From assembly GCA_900554935.1 (NCBI GenBank), contig USJF01000006.1, forward strand, positions 1 through 18,543: a stretch of DNA of 18,543 nucleotides, in the 5' to 3' direction. This document shows, piece after piece, positions 7,336-14,675 of this stretch (within the stretch, counting starts at the first letter, position 1; each line of letters starts with the position of its first letter). The stretch comes from an uncultured Porphyromonas sp. GTDB lineage: Bacteria > Bacteroidota > Bacteroidia > Bacteroidales > Porphyromonadaceae. The notes below the pieces were generated by a model, which saw only the letters and a program-made list of their open reading frames with translations, made no database searches and was not told the origin of the DNA. The translations under genes were made by a program, and so were the position numbers.

Positions 7336-8511
7336 ATGAAGCACAATAATTTTATACTCCTTCTCCTTTCACTCGGTATTGGGCTGCTAGCTTTGGCTGG
7401 GTGTAGCAAGAGTGATGAGCAGTTTAGAGTACAAGGGACTATTTCGGAGTCGGAGGGGCAGACTCTCTACCTTGAGTATCAAGGTCTGACGGGTGCGGAG
7501 ATGATCGATTCGATCGTGCTGGAGCGCAATGGTAGCTACCAATTTGATGAGCCACTCCCTAAGTATCCAGACTTTTACCGCCTTAGGCTTGGAAAGCAGG
7601 TGATACCCTTTGCCGTGGATACGCTCCCCTCTACCACCACTATCAATGGAGACTCTAGAAACTTCGCTACTAGCTACTCTGTGGAGGGTAATCTGCCTAC
7701 TTCGCAAATCCGTGAGGTGTGGCTGGCGCTTTTGGATGCCAATGTGGCGCTCTCTAAGCTGGAGGGAAGTGTGATGGGCAATCAAGAGCTATATGTGGCG
7801 CAGAGGGATAGTATCTTTGATCGCTACAAGGAGGTGGCTCGGAAGTATATCTATACTAACCCACAGTCGCCAGTCGCTTACTTTGCTCTCTTCCAGCAGG
7901 TGGATGGTAATTTGGTCTTTAATCCTTATGATAGGACCGACTCTAAGGCATTTGCTGCGATTGCCAATACTTACAATACTTTTCAGCCGGAGAACCCTCG
8001 CACGAAGCATCTCTATGACCTCGCGCTTCGCTCTATCGCTGTAGTAAGGCAGCAAAATAAAGTGGCGGAGCAGCAGCGGAATGGTACTGAACTCCTGAAG
8101 GAGGCGGGGGTGAAGGAGACTTCTTATATCGACTTTACTCTGCCTAATAAGGAGGGGCAGGAGGTGACGCTCTCTGCACTTGTGGCGAAGCAGGATGTGC
8201 TACTAGCTTTCTCGACGATGCAGGCGAATTGGGCTGCCGACTTTAATAGCGCTCTTGCAGAACTATATGGTAAGTATGCCTCGCGTGGGGTACAAATCGT
8301 GCAGGTGGGCTTGGATGCTGACCCGCATATCTGGATTAGTGCTACGAAGGATCTCCCTTGGATCAATCTTCAGGATCGGGATGGTAGCTACTCTAAGCTG
8401 GTTGGGTTCTATAACCTCTACCGCTTGCCTTCTCTATTCTTGATCACCAAAGGGGGTGGAGAGCTGTATAGGATCGAGAGTGTATCTCAGTTGGAGCGAC
8501 TTCTTAAGTAG
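7336..8511 (+). CDS. DUF4369/thioredoxin-like lipoprotein lacking the CXXC motif
   Basis: Predicted outer- or inner-membrane lipoprotein of 391 residues. The ATG at 7336 is preferred over the in-frame GTG three bases earlier. A lipoprotein signal ends LLALAGCSKS with the lipidated Cys at 23. Residues ~28-115 look like a DUF4369 beta domain (FRVQGTISESEGQTLYLEY). A helical middle region follows, then a TlpA/AhpC-like thioredoxin fold from about 262 to the end (SYIDFTLPNKEGQEVTLSAL, then a cis-Pro-type LPSLFLI). Where TlpA relatives have WCGPC, this protein has STMQANWAADF (about 293-303), so both redox cysteines are missing. It is unlikely to act as a thiol oxidoreductase and may bind a partner or ligand instead. 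It shares an operon with the upstream secreted protease. Confidence 0.82.
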   Translation: MKHNNFILLLLSLGIGLLALAGCSKSDEQFRVQGTISESEGQTLYLEYQGLTGAEMIDSIVLERNGSYQFDEPLPKYPDFYRLRLGKQVIPFAVDTLPSTTTINGDSRNFATSYSVEGNLPTSQIREVWLALLDANVALSKLEGSVMGNQELYVAQRDSIFDRYKEVARKYIYTNPQSPVAYFALFQQVDGNLVFNPYDRTDSKAFAAIANTYNTFQPENPRTKHLYDLALRSIAVVRQQNKVAEQQRNGTELLKEAGVKETSYIDFTLPNKEGQEVTLSALVAKQDVLLAFSTMQANWAADFNSALAELYGKYASRGVQIVQVGLDADPHIWISATKDLPWINLQDRDGSYSKLVGFYNLYRLPSLFLITKGGGELYRIESVSQLERLLK

Positions 8512-8554
8512 TCTATACGGAATTGCTTGGAGCTAATGGCTCCGCTAAAATGTG

Positions 8555-8562
8555 TATATTTG
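8555..8562 (+). promoter_or_regulatory. -7 promoter element upstream of the acetyltransferase gene
   Basis: TATATTTG followed by CA is an exact TAnnTTTG match 27 bases before the ATG at 8590. It likely drives the acetyltransferase-parE-coaD-ybeY series. No clear TTTG lies at standard spacing. A 5-bp hairpin GGAGC/GCTCC sits just upstream at 8529-8543. Confidence 0.5.
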
Positions 8563-8589
8563 CAGTCAAGCCTTGATAATAGATAGAGT

Positions 8590-9786
8590 ATGATTTTTGA
8601 TATCAAGAAACAAGCAAGGAGGGTAGCAAGCTACTTTGGGTCGGAAAAGGAGGGGCGTGGACTTTCACTGGTCCGCGTTACTGATAAAAGTGAGCTGAAG
8701 GAGTTTGTGCAGTTTAATCTTGACCTGTACAAGGATAATCCCAATCATGTCCCTGACTTAGTGGGCGATGAACTGAAGTCGCTATCGAGGGAAAGTAACC
8801 CAGCTTTTGCCTTTTCTGAAGCTGACCTATTTATGGTGAAGCGAGGTGGCGAGGTGGTGGGGAGGATCGCTGCTATTATCAATCACCGTGCCAATAAGAA
8901 GTGGGGGCAAAACAGGGCTCGCTTTGGCTGGGTGGACTTTATCGATGATGATGATGTGGTGGACCTGCTCTTTGATACCGTGGAGGCCTGGGCAAGGGAG
9001 CGAGGCTGCGATGAGATGCACGGACCGATGGGTTTTACTGACTTGGATAAGGAGGGGATGCTGGTGGAAGGTTTTGACCAGATGGGGACGATGATCACGA
9101 TCTACAATTACCCCTACTATCCTAAGCAATTGGCACGCCGTGGATATGAGAAGGAGATCGACTGGCTGGAGTACAAGATTTATATCCCTAAGATTGTGCC
9201 GGAGAAGCATGCACGGCTCTGCCAGATAGTCAAGGATAGGTACGGGGTGCGGCTCCTTAAGTTTGATGAGCGTGATAGCTTGATGCGGTATGGCCGAGCT
9301 ATCTTTGAACTGATCAATGAGGCTTATGCACCACTTTATGGCGTGACGGAGCTGACGGATGATCAGATAGAGTATTATATCAAGCAGTATCTGCCAATGG
9401 TTAATCTCGACTTTATCAATCTGGTGGTGACGGAAGAGGATGAGGTGATTGGCTTTGGAATTACTTTGCCAAGTATCGTGAAGGCACTAAAGAAGGCTAA
9501 TGGTAGACTCTTCCCTACTGGCTTTATCCATATTCTCAAAGCCCTTAAGTCGAAGCAGCCTGAGGTGGTGGAGCTCCTGCTTATTGGGGTAAAGCCGGAG
9601 TATCAAAATAAGGGAATTACGGCGTTGATCTTTGAGGATCTGATCAAAGTGATGCATCGCTACCAAGTAAAATATGCTGAGAGTAATCCTGAGCTGGAGA
9701 CTAATCTCAGTGTGATGATGCAGTGGAATTACTTTAAGAAGGTGCACCATAAGAGGAGAAGAGCTTTTTGCAAGAAGTTGGTATAG
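8590..9786 (+). CDS. GNAT-like N-acetyltransferase family protein, substrate unknown
   Basis: A 398-residue cytoplasmic protein resembling the long GNAT-like proteins common in Bacteroidota. The N-terminal half (from RGLSLVRVTDKSELKEFV) and the central GPMGFTDLDKEGMLVEGFDQ block are typical of this group. The C-terminal half contains a recognisable acetyl-CoA-binding motif A: LLLIGVKPEYQNKGITALIF at about 327-346, followed by YAESNPELETN. No signal peptide or membrane segment is present. The substrate cannot be deduced. It precedes parE by 31 bases and is probably co-transcribed with it, though a functional link is not evident. The start is supported by the promoter just upstream rather than by a Shine-Dalgarno site. 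Confidence 0.75.
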   Translation: MIFDIKKQARRVASYFGSEKEGRGLSLVRVTDKSELKEFVQFNLDLYKDNPNHVPDLVGDELKSLSRESNPAFAFSEADLFMVKRGGEVVGRIAAIINHRANKKWGQNRARFGWVDFIDDDDVVDLLFDTVEAWARERGCDEMHGPMGFTDLDKEGMLVEGFDQMGTMITIYNYPYYPKQLARRGYEKEIDWLEYKIYIPKIVPEKHARLCQIVKDRYGVRLLKFDERDSLMRYGRAIFELINEAYAPLYGVTELTDDQIEYYIKQYLPMVNLDFINLVVTEEDEVIGFGITLPSIVKALKKANGRLFPTGFIHILKALKSKQPEVVELLLIGVKPEYQNKGITALIFEDLIKVMHRYQVKYAESNPELETNLSVMMQWNYFKKVHHKRRRAFCKKLV

Positions 9787-9817
9787 TAAGCTTAGGAGAG
9801 GAGATACATAATTATAT

Positions 9818-11716
9818 ATGGAGTTGGATAACCAAGTAAATAAAGCACAAGACGACCAAGCCCTTGAGGGAAATGCCGGCATCTATAAGGATGATAAGGT
9901 GGTAACGCTGGATCCTATGGAGCATATCCGGTTACGACCTGGTATGTATATAGGTAAGTTGGGCGATGGTACGTCGAAGGATGATGGTATCTATGTGCTA
10001 TTGAAGGAGGTGATCGATAACTCTATTGATGAGTACACCATGGGATTTGGTACGCAGATCCAGATATCTATCGATGAGGAGGAGATGCGACATGTGGTGG
10101 TACGGGACTTCGGGCGTGGTATACCGCAAGGGTCGCTGACGAAGGCGGTGGGTACTATGAATACGGGGGCGAAGTATGATAGCGATGTATTTAAAAAAGC
10201 AGTGGGCCTTAATGGTGTGGGTCTCAAGGCGGTTAATGCCCTAAGTACTCGTATGCAGGTGACCTCTTACCGTGAGGGGAAGGGAAAGTATGTGATTTTT
10301 GAAAAGGGGGTGCTAAAGGAGGAGAGTGACCTCTTTGATACTACTGAGCGCGATGGTACGGAGGTGGACTTCCTGCCCGATGTGACGCTCTTCAAGAATT
10401 ATCGCTATCAGCAGGAGTATATCCAGGAGATGCTTAAGATGTACTCTTATCTCCAACCGGGACTTAAGCTTACGCTCAATGGTAAGAATTTTGTCTCTAA
10501 GAATGGTCTGATGGACCTGCTGGAGGAGAATATGACGAGTGAGCCACTCTATCCGATTATCCATTTTATTGGAAAGGATATTGAGGTGGCGATCACGCAC
10601 TCTACTCAGTATGGAGAGGAGTACTATTCTTTTGTCAATGGGCAGAACACCATTCACGGTGGTACTCACTTATCGGCTTTTAAGGAGGCTATAGGGCGTA
10701 CAATACGTGACTTTTTCCAGAAGAACTTCGACTATAATGATATCCGTTCGGGTATCACGGCGGCTATAAGTATTAGGATACAAGAGCCTCTATTCGAGAG
10801 CCAGACGAAGATGAAGCTAGGCTCTAGAGAGATAGAGGAGGGGGGAATGACGATCCAGAAGTTTGTAGGGGACTTCCTTAAGGCTAAGCTCGATGATTAT
10901 CTCCATATAAATAGTGAAACGGCCGAAGCTCTACTGAAGAAGGTACAGGAGAATGAGCGGGAGAGAAAGGCACTTGCGGGTGTCTCTAAGGCGGCTAAAG
11001 AGCGTGCTAAGAAGGCGTCAATACACAATAAGAAGTTGCGCGACTGTACGCAGCACTACAATGACCCGAAGGCATCGCTCGCAGATGATACACAGATATT
11101 TATCACAGAGGGGCTATCGGCGAGTGGAAGTATTACGCAGAGCCGTAATGCGGAGCATCAGGCGGTTTTTTCGCTTAGAGGTAAGCCACTCAATTGCTAT
11201 GGCCGTAAGAAGGAGGTGGTCTATGAAAATGAGGAGTTTAACTTACTGCAAGCAGCACTCAATATCGAGGATGGGTTGGACAATCTGAGGTACAATAAGG
11301 TAATCGTAGCGACGGATGCCGATGTCGATGGAATGCATATTCGTCTGCTAATTATTACCTTCTTCCTAAGGTTCTTCCCGGATCTTATTCGTCAGAATCA
11401 TGTCTTTATCCTTCAGACACCTTTATTTAGAGTGCGGGATAAGAAGGATGCCACCACTATCTACTGCTATGATGAGCGGGAGCGAGACGAAGCCATCAAG
11501 AAGCTGGGTAAAGAGAGTAGTGTGACTCGCTTTAAAGGTCTTGGTGAGATCCGACCTGAGGAGTTTAAAGAGTTCATCGGAGATCAGATCCGTCTGGATC
11601 CTGTGATGATGAAGAAGGAGGATAATGTACAGGAGTTGCTTGAGTTTTATATGGGCAATAATACGCCCGATCGTCAGGACTTTATTGTACAAAATCTAGA
11701 CCCGGAGAGTGTGTAA
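9818..11716 (+). CDS. parE: DNA topoisomerase IV subunit B (type IIA, GyrB/ParE family)
   Basis: ATPase subunit of a type IIA topoisomerase that decatenates and relaxes chromosomal DNA together with a ParC/GyrA-type subunit not present here. The 632-residue length fits ParE rather than the longer GyrB of some phyla. The GHKL ATPase domain shows HIRLRPGMYIG, EVIDNSIDEY with the catalytic Glu64 and Mg-binding Asn68, RDFGRGIP, and GLNGVGLKAVNAL. The TOPRIM domain has Glu431 in ITEGLSASGSI and the metal-binding TDADVDG (Asp500, 502, 504). The usual EGDSA is EGLSA here, with Leu433 replacing Asp. The C-terminal signature RFKGLGEI is present. coaD starts one base after its stop, so the two are translationally linked. 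Calling it ParE rather than GyrB is by length and resemblance to the Bacteroidota type. Confidence 0.88.
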   Translation: MELDNQVNKAQDDQALEGNAGIYKDDKVVTLDPMEHIRLRPGMYIGKLGDGTSKDDGIYVLLKEVIDNSIDEYTMGFGTQIQISIDEEEMRHVVVRDFGRGIPQGSLTKAVGTMNTGAKYDSDVFKKAVGLNGVGLKAVNALSTRMQVTSYREGKGKYVIFEKGVLKEESDLFDTTERDGTEVDFLPDVTLFKNYRYQQEYIQEMLKMYSYLQPGLKLTLNGKNFVSKNGLMDLLEENMTSEPLYPIIHFIGKDIEVAITHSTQYGEEYYSFVNGQNTIHGGTHLSAFKEAIGRTIRDFFQKNFDYNDIRSGITAAISIRIQEPLFESQTKMKLGSREIEEGGMTIQKFVGDFLKAKLDDYLHINSETAEALLKKVQENERERKALAGVSKAAKERAKKASIHNKKLRDCTQHYNDPKASLADDTQIFITEGLSASGSITQSRNAEHQAVFSLRGKPLNCYGRKKEVVYENEEFNLLQAALNIEDGLDNLRYNKVIVATDADVDGMHIRLLIITFFLRFFPDLIRQNHVFILQTPLFRVRDKKDATTIYCYDERERDEAIKKLGKESSVTRFKGLGEIRPEEFKEFIGDQIRLDPVMMKKEDNVQELLEFYMGNNTPDRQDFIVQNLDPESV

Positions 11717-11717
11717 G

Positions 11718-12164
11718 ATGAAGCGAGTAGGAGTATATGCTGGGAGCTTTGACCCTTTTACGATAGGGCATGCCGATATCGTAGCTCGTGCACTGCAGCT
11801 ACTGGATGAGCTACATATTGTACTGGGTCAAAATATAGCGAAGCAACCATTTCAGCCGGTAGAGGAGCGGATAAAGTTTATCAGCGACCTTTACCATATG
11901 GACACCCGGATTAAGGTGGTGGCGTACAGTGGTATTGTAGCCACTTATGCCAAGGATCACGGAGCTATACTAGTGCGTGGGCTGAGAGGCATAGGAGACT
12001 TAGACGGCGAGCAGACACTAGCTGAGGTCAATCGCAGTCGCTTTGGAGTGGAGACGATTTGCTTATTCTCCGCTCCTGAGCATCGTATTATTAGTAGCTC
12101 GTTGATACGAGAGTTGGCAGCTTTTGGTGAAGATTATTCAGAGTATATCCCTTTGATAGACTAA
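11718..12164 (+). CDS. coaD: Phosphopantetheine adenylyltransferase
   Basis: Transfers AMP from ATP to 4'-phosphopantetheine to make dephospho-CoA, the penultimate step of CoA synthesis. The ATG at 11718 (148 residues) is preferred to an in-frame GTG at 11709 that would overlap parE, because the family begins right at MKRVGVYAGSFDPFTIGH. The nucleotide-binding TIGH motif is at residues 15-18. LVRGLRGIGDLDGEQ and ISSSLIRELAAFGEDYSEYIP are the substrate and ATP-grip segments of CoaD. Length is slightly below the common 155-165. It sits between parE (one base) and ybeY (four bases), clearly one operon. Confidence 0.95.
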   Translation: MKRVGVYAGSFDPFTIGHADIVARALQLLDELHIVLGQNIAKQPFQPVEERIKFISDLYHMDTRIKVVAYSGIVATYAKDHGAILVRGLRGIGDLDGEQTLAEVNRSRFGVETICLFSAPEHRIISSSLIRELAAFGEDYSEYIPLID

Positions 12165-12168
12165 AGAT

Positions 12169-12612
12169 ATGGCTATAAATTACTACGGAGAGGGCGTCAC
12201 AATCCCTACTTTTAGGAGAAGAGAGATCAATGCATGGATTAAGGATGTAGCTGAGACGTATGGCTACCAGGTAGGAGATATCACCTATCAATTCTGTGAT
12301 AATGAGCGGATATTGGAGGTCAATCAAAAGTACCTCAATCACGACTACTATACCGATATCATTACCTTCGACCAGACGAGAGACGGGCTGCTTTTCGCAG
12401 ATATTGTGATTAGCTTAGAGATGGTTACAAGTAATGCTGAGGAGTATGGCGAGCCATTCCATCGAGAATTCTTGAGAGTTCTTATACACGGAGTGCTTCA
12501 CCTCTGTGGCGTAGACGATATTACGGAGGAGCAAGAGAAGGAGATGCGAGAGGCGGAGGAAAATGCACTGGCGATGCTACCAGCTGACCTCTCAGAGGTG
12601 TGGAGAAAGTAG
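12169..12612 (+). CDS. ybeY: Endoribonuclease YbeY (16S rRNA 3'-end maturation)
   Basis: Metal-dependent RNase of the UPF0054 family needed for 16S rRNA 3' processing and 70S ribosome quality control. At 147 residues it is of normal length. The central TDIITFD and LFADIVIS segments are family-typical. The zinc site reads HGVLHLCGVDD: His107 and His111 are kept, while the third ligand, His in most bacteria, is Asp117. I recall that Bacteroidota YbeY proteins often lack the third His, so this is probably lineage-typical. The gene follows coaD after four bases, and RNA processing is also represented in this window by rnpA and rnpB. Confidence 0.93.
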   Translation: MAINYYGEGVTIPTFRRREINAWIKDVAETYGYQVGDITYQFCDNERILEVNQKYLNHDYYTDIITFDQTRDGLLFADIVISLEMVTSNAEEYGEPFHREFLRVLIHGVLHLCGVDDITEEQEKEMREAEENALAMLPADLSEVWRK

Positions 12613-12627
12613 CTAGCCTACTAGCAG

Positions 12628-13257
12628 ATGGATAATTGGCCACAGTTTGATCAAAGATATCTGCCAGAAGTAGTAGCTGAAGTGCCAGCCTATCGAGATT
12701 ATTTGATAGGGGTACTATTGCTCTTACTGGCGATCGGAGCTCTCCTTTGGGCGTTTTACCAGCGCCGTAATCGAAGCGGTGGGTCAGGCGGTGGCGTGGC
12801 ATTGTATCCATTCCTTACAGTTCAGACAATCCTTCTAGTAGGCTTCCTCTATGCCGAGATGGTATGGGAAAAATCATTTAGCGTCCCCTATTGGTTGGTG
12901 GCAGGCAGTGGAGTACTCTATGCGTTGGGCTATCTTCTAATTAACTTATTGGTCTATTCAGTGCTATGGTATGCTTTCGGAGTGCCCGAGAGAGTAGGTC
13001 AGTGGTTTATCTCATTCTTTAGAGTTTGGGGGCTTGCCGGTGTAGCTCTCTATATTCCCCTATTGCTCTGTATCACAGGTATTGTCGAGTATGGCTGGCT
13101 CATTTATAGCCTAGTTGGCGCTATCTATTTCTTCTTTAGGATGCTACTTATATACTACAGTATCACCATATTCCCAAAGCTACTTAATTTCCCTCTGCAT
13201 TTAATTTTGTATCTTTGCACCTGCGAAATAGCCCCGGGGTTATTTTTGTTGGTATAA
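12628..13257 (+). CDS. DUF4271 family polytopic membrane protein
   Basis: A 209-residue membrane protein of unknown function, recognised from its hydrophobicity pattern and its place directly upstream of hemD, the usual setting of DUF4271 proteins in Bacteroidota. A non-membrane N-terminus of ~25 residues is followed by about six to seven hydrophobic segments near 26-44, 60-77, 88-115, 131-150, 154-174 and 187-207. A short Gly/Ser/Arg-rich linker (RRNRSGGSGGG) follows the first helix. The end LHLILYLCTCEIAP resembles the conserved C-terminal LYxCTxEIxP pattern. The promoter for hemD lies inside its last 50 bases. Confidence 0.75.
   Translation: MDNWPQFDQRYLPEVVAEVPAYRDYLIGVLLLLLAIGALLWAFYQRRNRSGGSGGGVALYPFLTVQTILLVGFLYAEMVWEKSFSVPYWLVAGSGVLYALGYLLINLLVYSVLWYAFGVPERVGQWFISFFRVWGLAGVALYIPLLLCITGIVEYGWLIYSLVGAIYFFFRMLLIYYSITIFPKLLNFPLHLILYLCTCEIAPGLFLLV
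13210..13217 (+). promoter_or_regulatory. -7 promoter element for the hemD-rnpA-yidD operon
   Basis: TATCTTTG followed by CA is an exact TAnnTTTG match. It lies within the 3' end of the DUF4271 gene and 59 bases upstream of the hemD ATG, so the operon can be transcribed on its own. A standard -33 TTTG is not clear. Confidence 0.5.
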
Positions 13258-13275
13258 ATAGATAAGAGAAGAATA

Positions 13276-14040
13276 ATGTCTCAGAAAATTAAAACCATTT
13301 TGGTGTCACAGCCAAAGCCCGCCAATACGAAGTCACCCTACTTCCAGTTGATGGAAGAGACAGGTGTAGAGATAGATTTTAAGCCGTTATTCAGTATCAC
13401 TCCAGTGACTGCTAGAGAGTTTAGAGATCAGAAGATCGAGATTTTAGATCATACTGGGGTAGTACTTAATTCCAAGACTGTTGCCGATCACTTTTTCAAG
13501 CTAGTGAAAGAGCTAAGAATTGAGCTCCCTGAGGATTATAAGTACTTCTGCAACTCCGAGTTCATTGCGACTTATCTGCAAAAGCACATCACAGTGCGGA
13601 AGCGCAAAGTCTTTTTTCCTGAGAAAAACGGCAACGTAGGGGATCTCCAGGCACTACTCTTAAAGTACGAAAAAGAGCACTTCTTCGTACCAGGGATTGA
13701 TGGCGTCAAGGAGCGCTACTCCGACGAGTTGGAGGCCAATAACATAGCCCACACACTGGGTGTGGTGAGCAAGTTGGAGTTTACCCCCATTACCAAAGAG
13801 GAGATTGACGGCTATGATATGCTCATATTCTTCAGTCCCAATGGAGTACAGTCACTATTCCATAGCATTCCAGAGTACAAGCAAGGCGATCAATTGATCG
13901 GTTGCCTAGGCGAGGGGACACTCAAGGCACTTAAAGATGCAAAACTGAGAGTAGATATGCCAGTGCCTAATAAAGACTTTACAAGTATCAATGCAGCGCT
14001 TGACCACCTCGTGAAAAGTGCTAAGAAGAAACATGCCTGA
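13276..14040 (+). CDS. hemD: Uroporphyrinogen-III synthase family protein
   Basis: Cyclises and inverts ring D of hydroxymethylbilane to make uroporphyrinogen III for heme and related tetrapyrroles. The 254-residue protein has the two-lobed HemD layout: ILVSQPKPANTKSPY at the start, GVVLNSKTVADHFFKL in lobe 1, then DGYDMLIFFSPNGVQSLF and IGCLGEGTLKALKDAKL in lobe 2. FFSPNGV corresponds to the F(T/S)S.xGV motif of the family. HemD sequences diverge widely, so the call rests on these motifs and on the conserved neighbours. No other heme gene is in the window. The end overlaps rnpA by 8 bases. Many Bacteroidales depend on external heme, so whether the pathway is complete in this organism is open. 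Confidence 0.85.
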   Translation: MSQKIKTILVSQPKPANTKSPYFQLMEETGVEIDFKPLFSITPVTAREFRDQKIEILDHTGVVLNSKTVADHFFKLVKELRIELPEDYKYFCNSEFIATYLQKHITVRKRKVFFPEKNGNVGDLQALLLKYEKEHFFVPGIDGVKERYSDELEANNIAHTLGVVSKLEFTPITKEEIDGYDMLIFFSPNGVQSLFHSIPEYKQGDQLIGCLGEGTLKALKDAKLRVDMPVPNKDFTSINAALDHLVKSAKKKHA

Positions 14041-14431
14041 TAGCGTATCACTGAAGAAGGAAGAACGGATCTACCTCCGAAGCGAGCTCAATGAGCTATT
14101 CGCTTCGAGAGGTAGCTTTGTTTGCTACCCTTTTAGAGTGGTCTACTTGGAAGTACCTCGCCAGGACCTTCCTCTCAAGATGATGGTCTCCATCCCCAAG
14201 CGACGCCTCAAGCATGCGGTAGATAGAAACCGTATGAAGCGCCTCACACGCGAAGCCTACCGCCTCACCAAAAAAGAGCTGATAGCGACCATCCCACCTG
14301 ATACCACACTGCTCGTCGGTTTTATCTATCTCAAAGATCGACTGAGCCGATACCCAACCATCCAGCAGGCGATAGAAGAGAGCTTCAAGCGACTGCAGCC
14401 ACCCACCAAAGACCCCGAAGAAGATGATTAA
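14033..14431 (+). CDS. rnpA: Ribonuclease P protein component
   Basis: Basic protein subunit of RNase P, which binds the pre-tRNA 5' leader and supports the RNA subunit encoded at 3949-4328. The ATG at 14033 (132 residues) is preferred; it has AAGAAG just upstream and gives a normal length. An in-frame GTG at 14018 would add five residues. The signature [15 protein letters not shown] at about residues 63-77 is the RNR motif of RnpA, preceded by [12 protein letters not shown]. It overlaps hemD by 8 bases and yidD by 8 bases, so the three are translationally coupled. The acidic C-terminal tail DPEEDD is unusual for an RNA-binding protein but short. Confidence 0.93.
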   Translation: MPDSVSLKKEERIYLRSELNELFASRGSFVCYPFRVVYLEVPRQDLPLKMMVSIPKRRLKHAVDRNRMKRLTREAYRLTKKELIATIPPDTTLLVGFIYLKDRLSRYPTIQQAIEESFKRLQPPTKDPEEDD

Positions 14432-14669
14432 GAGATGTATCAAGTGGCTCTCTGGAGTATTGACACAGCTACTTCTTCTCCCCATTTACTTCTACAAGAG
14501 AGCCATTTCACCCATGCTACCCCCCTCCTGCCGATTTACGCCGAGTTGTAGCACTTACGCCGTCGAAGCCCTCAAGAAGCACGGGCCAGTGAAAGGCCTC
14601 CTCCTAGCTATCTGGCGTATCCTACGTTGCAACCCCTGGGGCGGGAGTGGTTACGATCCCGTCCCCTAA
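14424..14669 (+). CDS. yidD: Membrane protein insertion efficiency factor YidD
   Basis: Small inner-membrane-associated protein that assists YidC-dependent membrane protein insertion. At 81 residues it is the usual size. It shows the family core [20 protein letters not shown], then [17 protein letters not shown], and ends with the typical [13 protein letters not shown]. The N-terminal amphipathic and hydrophobic segment precedes the core. It overlaps the end of rnpA, an arrangement seen in most bacteria. yidC is not in this window. Confidence 0.95.
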   Translation: MIKRCIKWLSGVLTQLLLLPIYFYKRAISPMLPPSCRFTPSCSTYAVEALKKHGPVKGLLLAIWRILRCNPWGGSGYDPVP

Positions 14670-14675
14670 CGCCTT

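Noticed and set aside
8529..8543. GGAGC/GCTCC hairpin as terminator of the protease-lipoprotein operon
   Set aside because: The stem is only 5 bp and has no U-run; it may be incidental, so it is noted only with the nearby promoter.
8827..9210. 127-codon minus-strand open frame opposite the acetyltransferase
   Set aside because: It has no promoter, no start context and a His/Leu/Ser-rich shadow composition; the plus-strand protein is clearly the real one.
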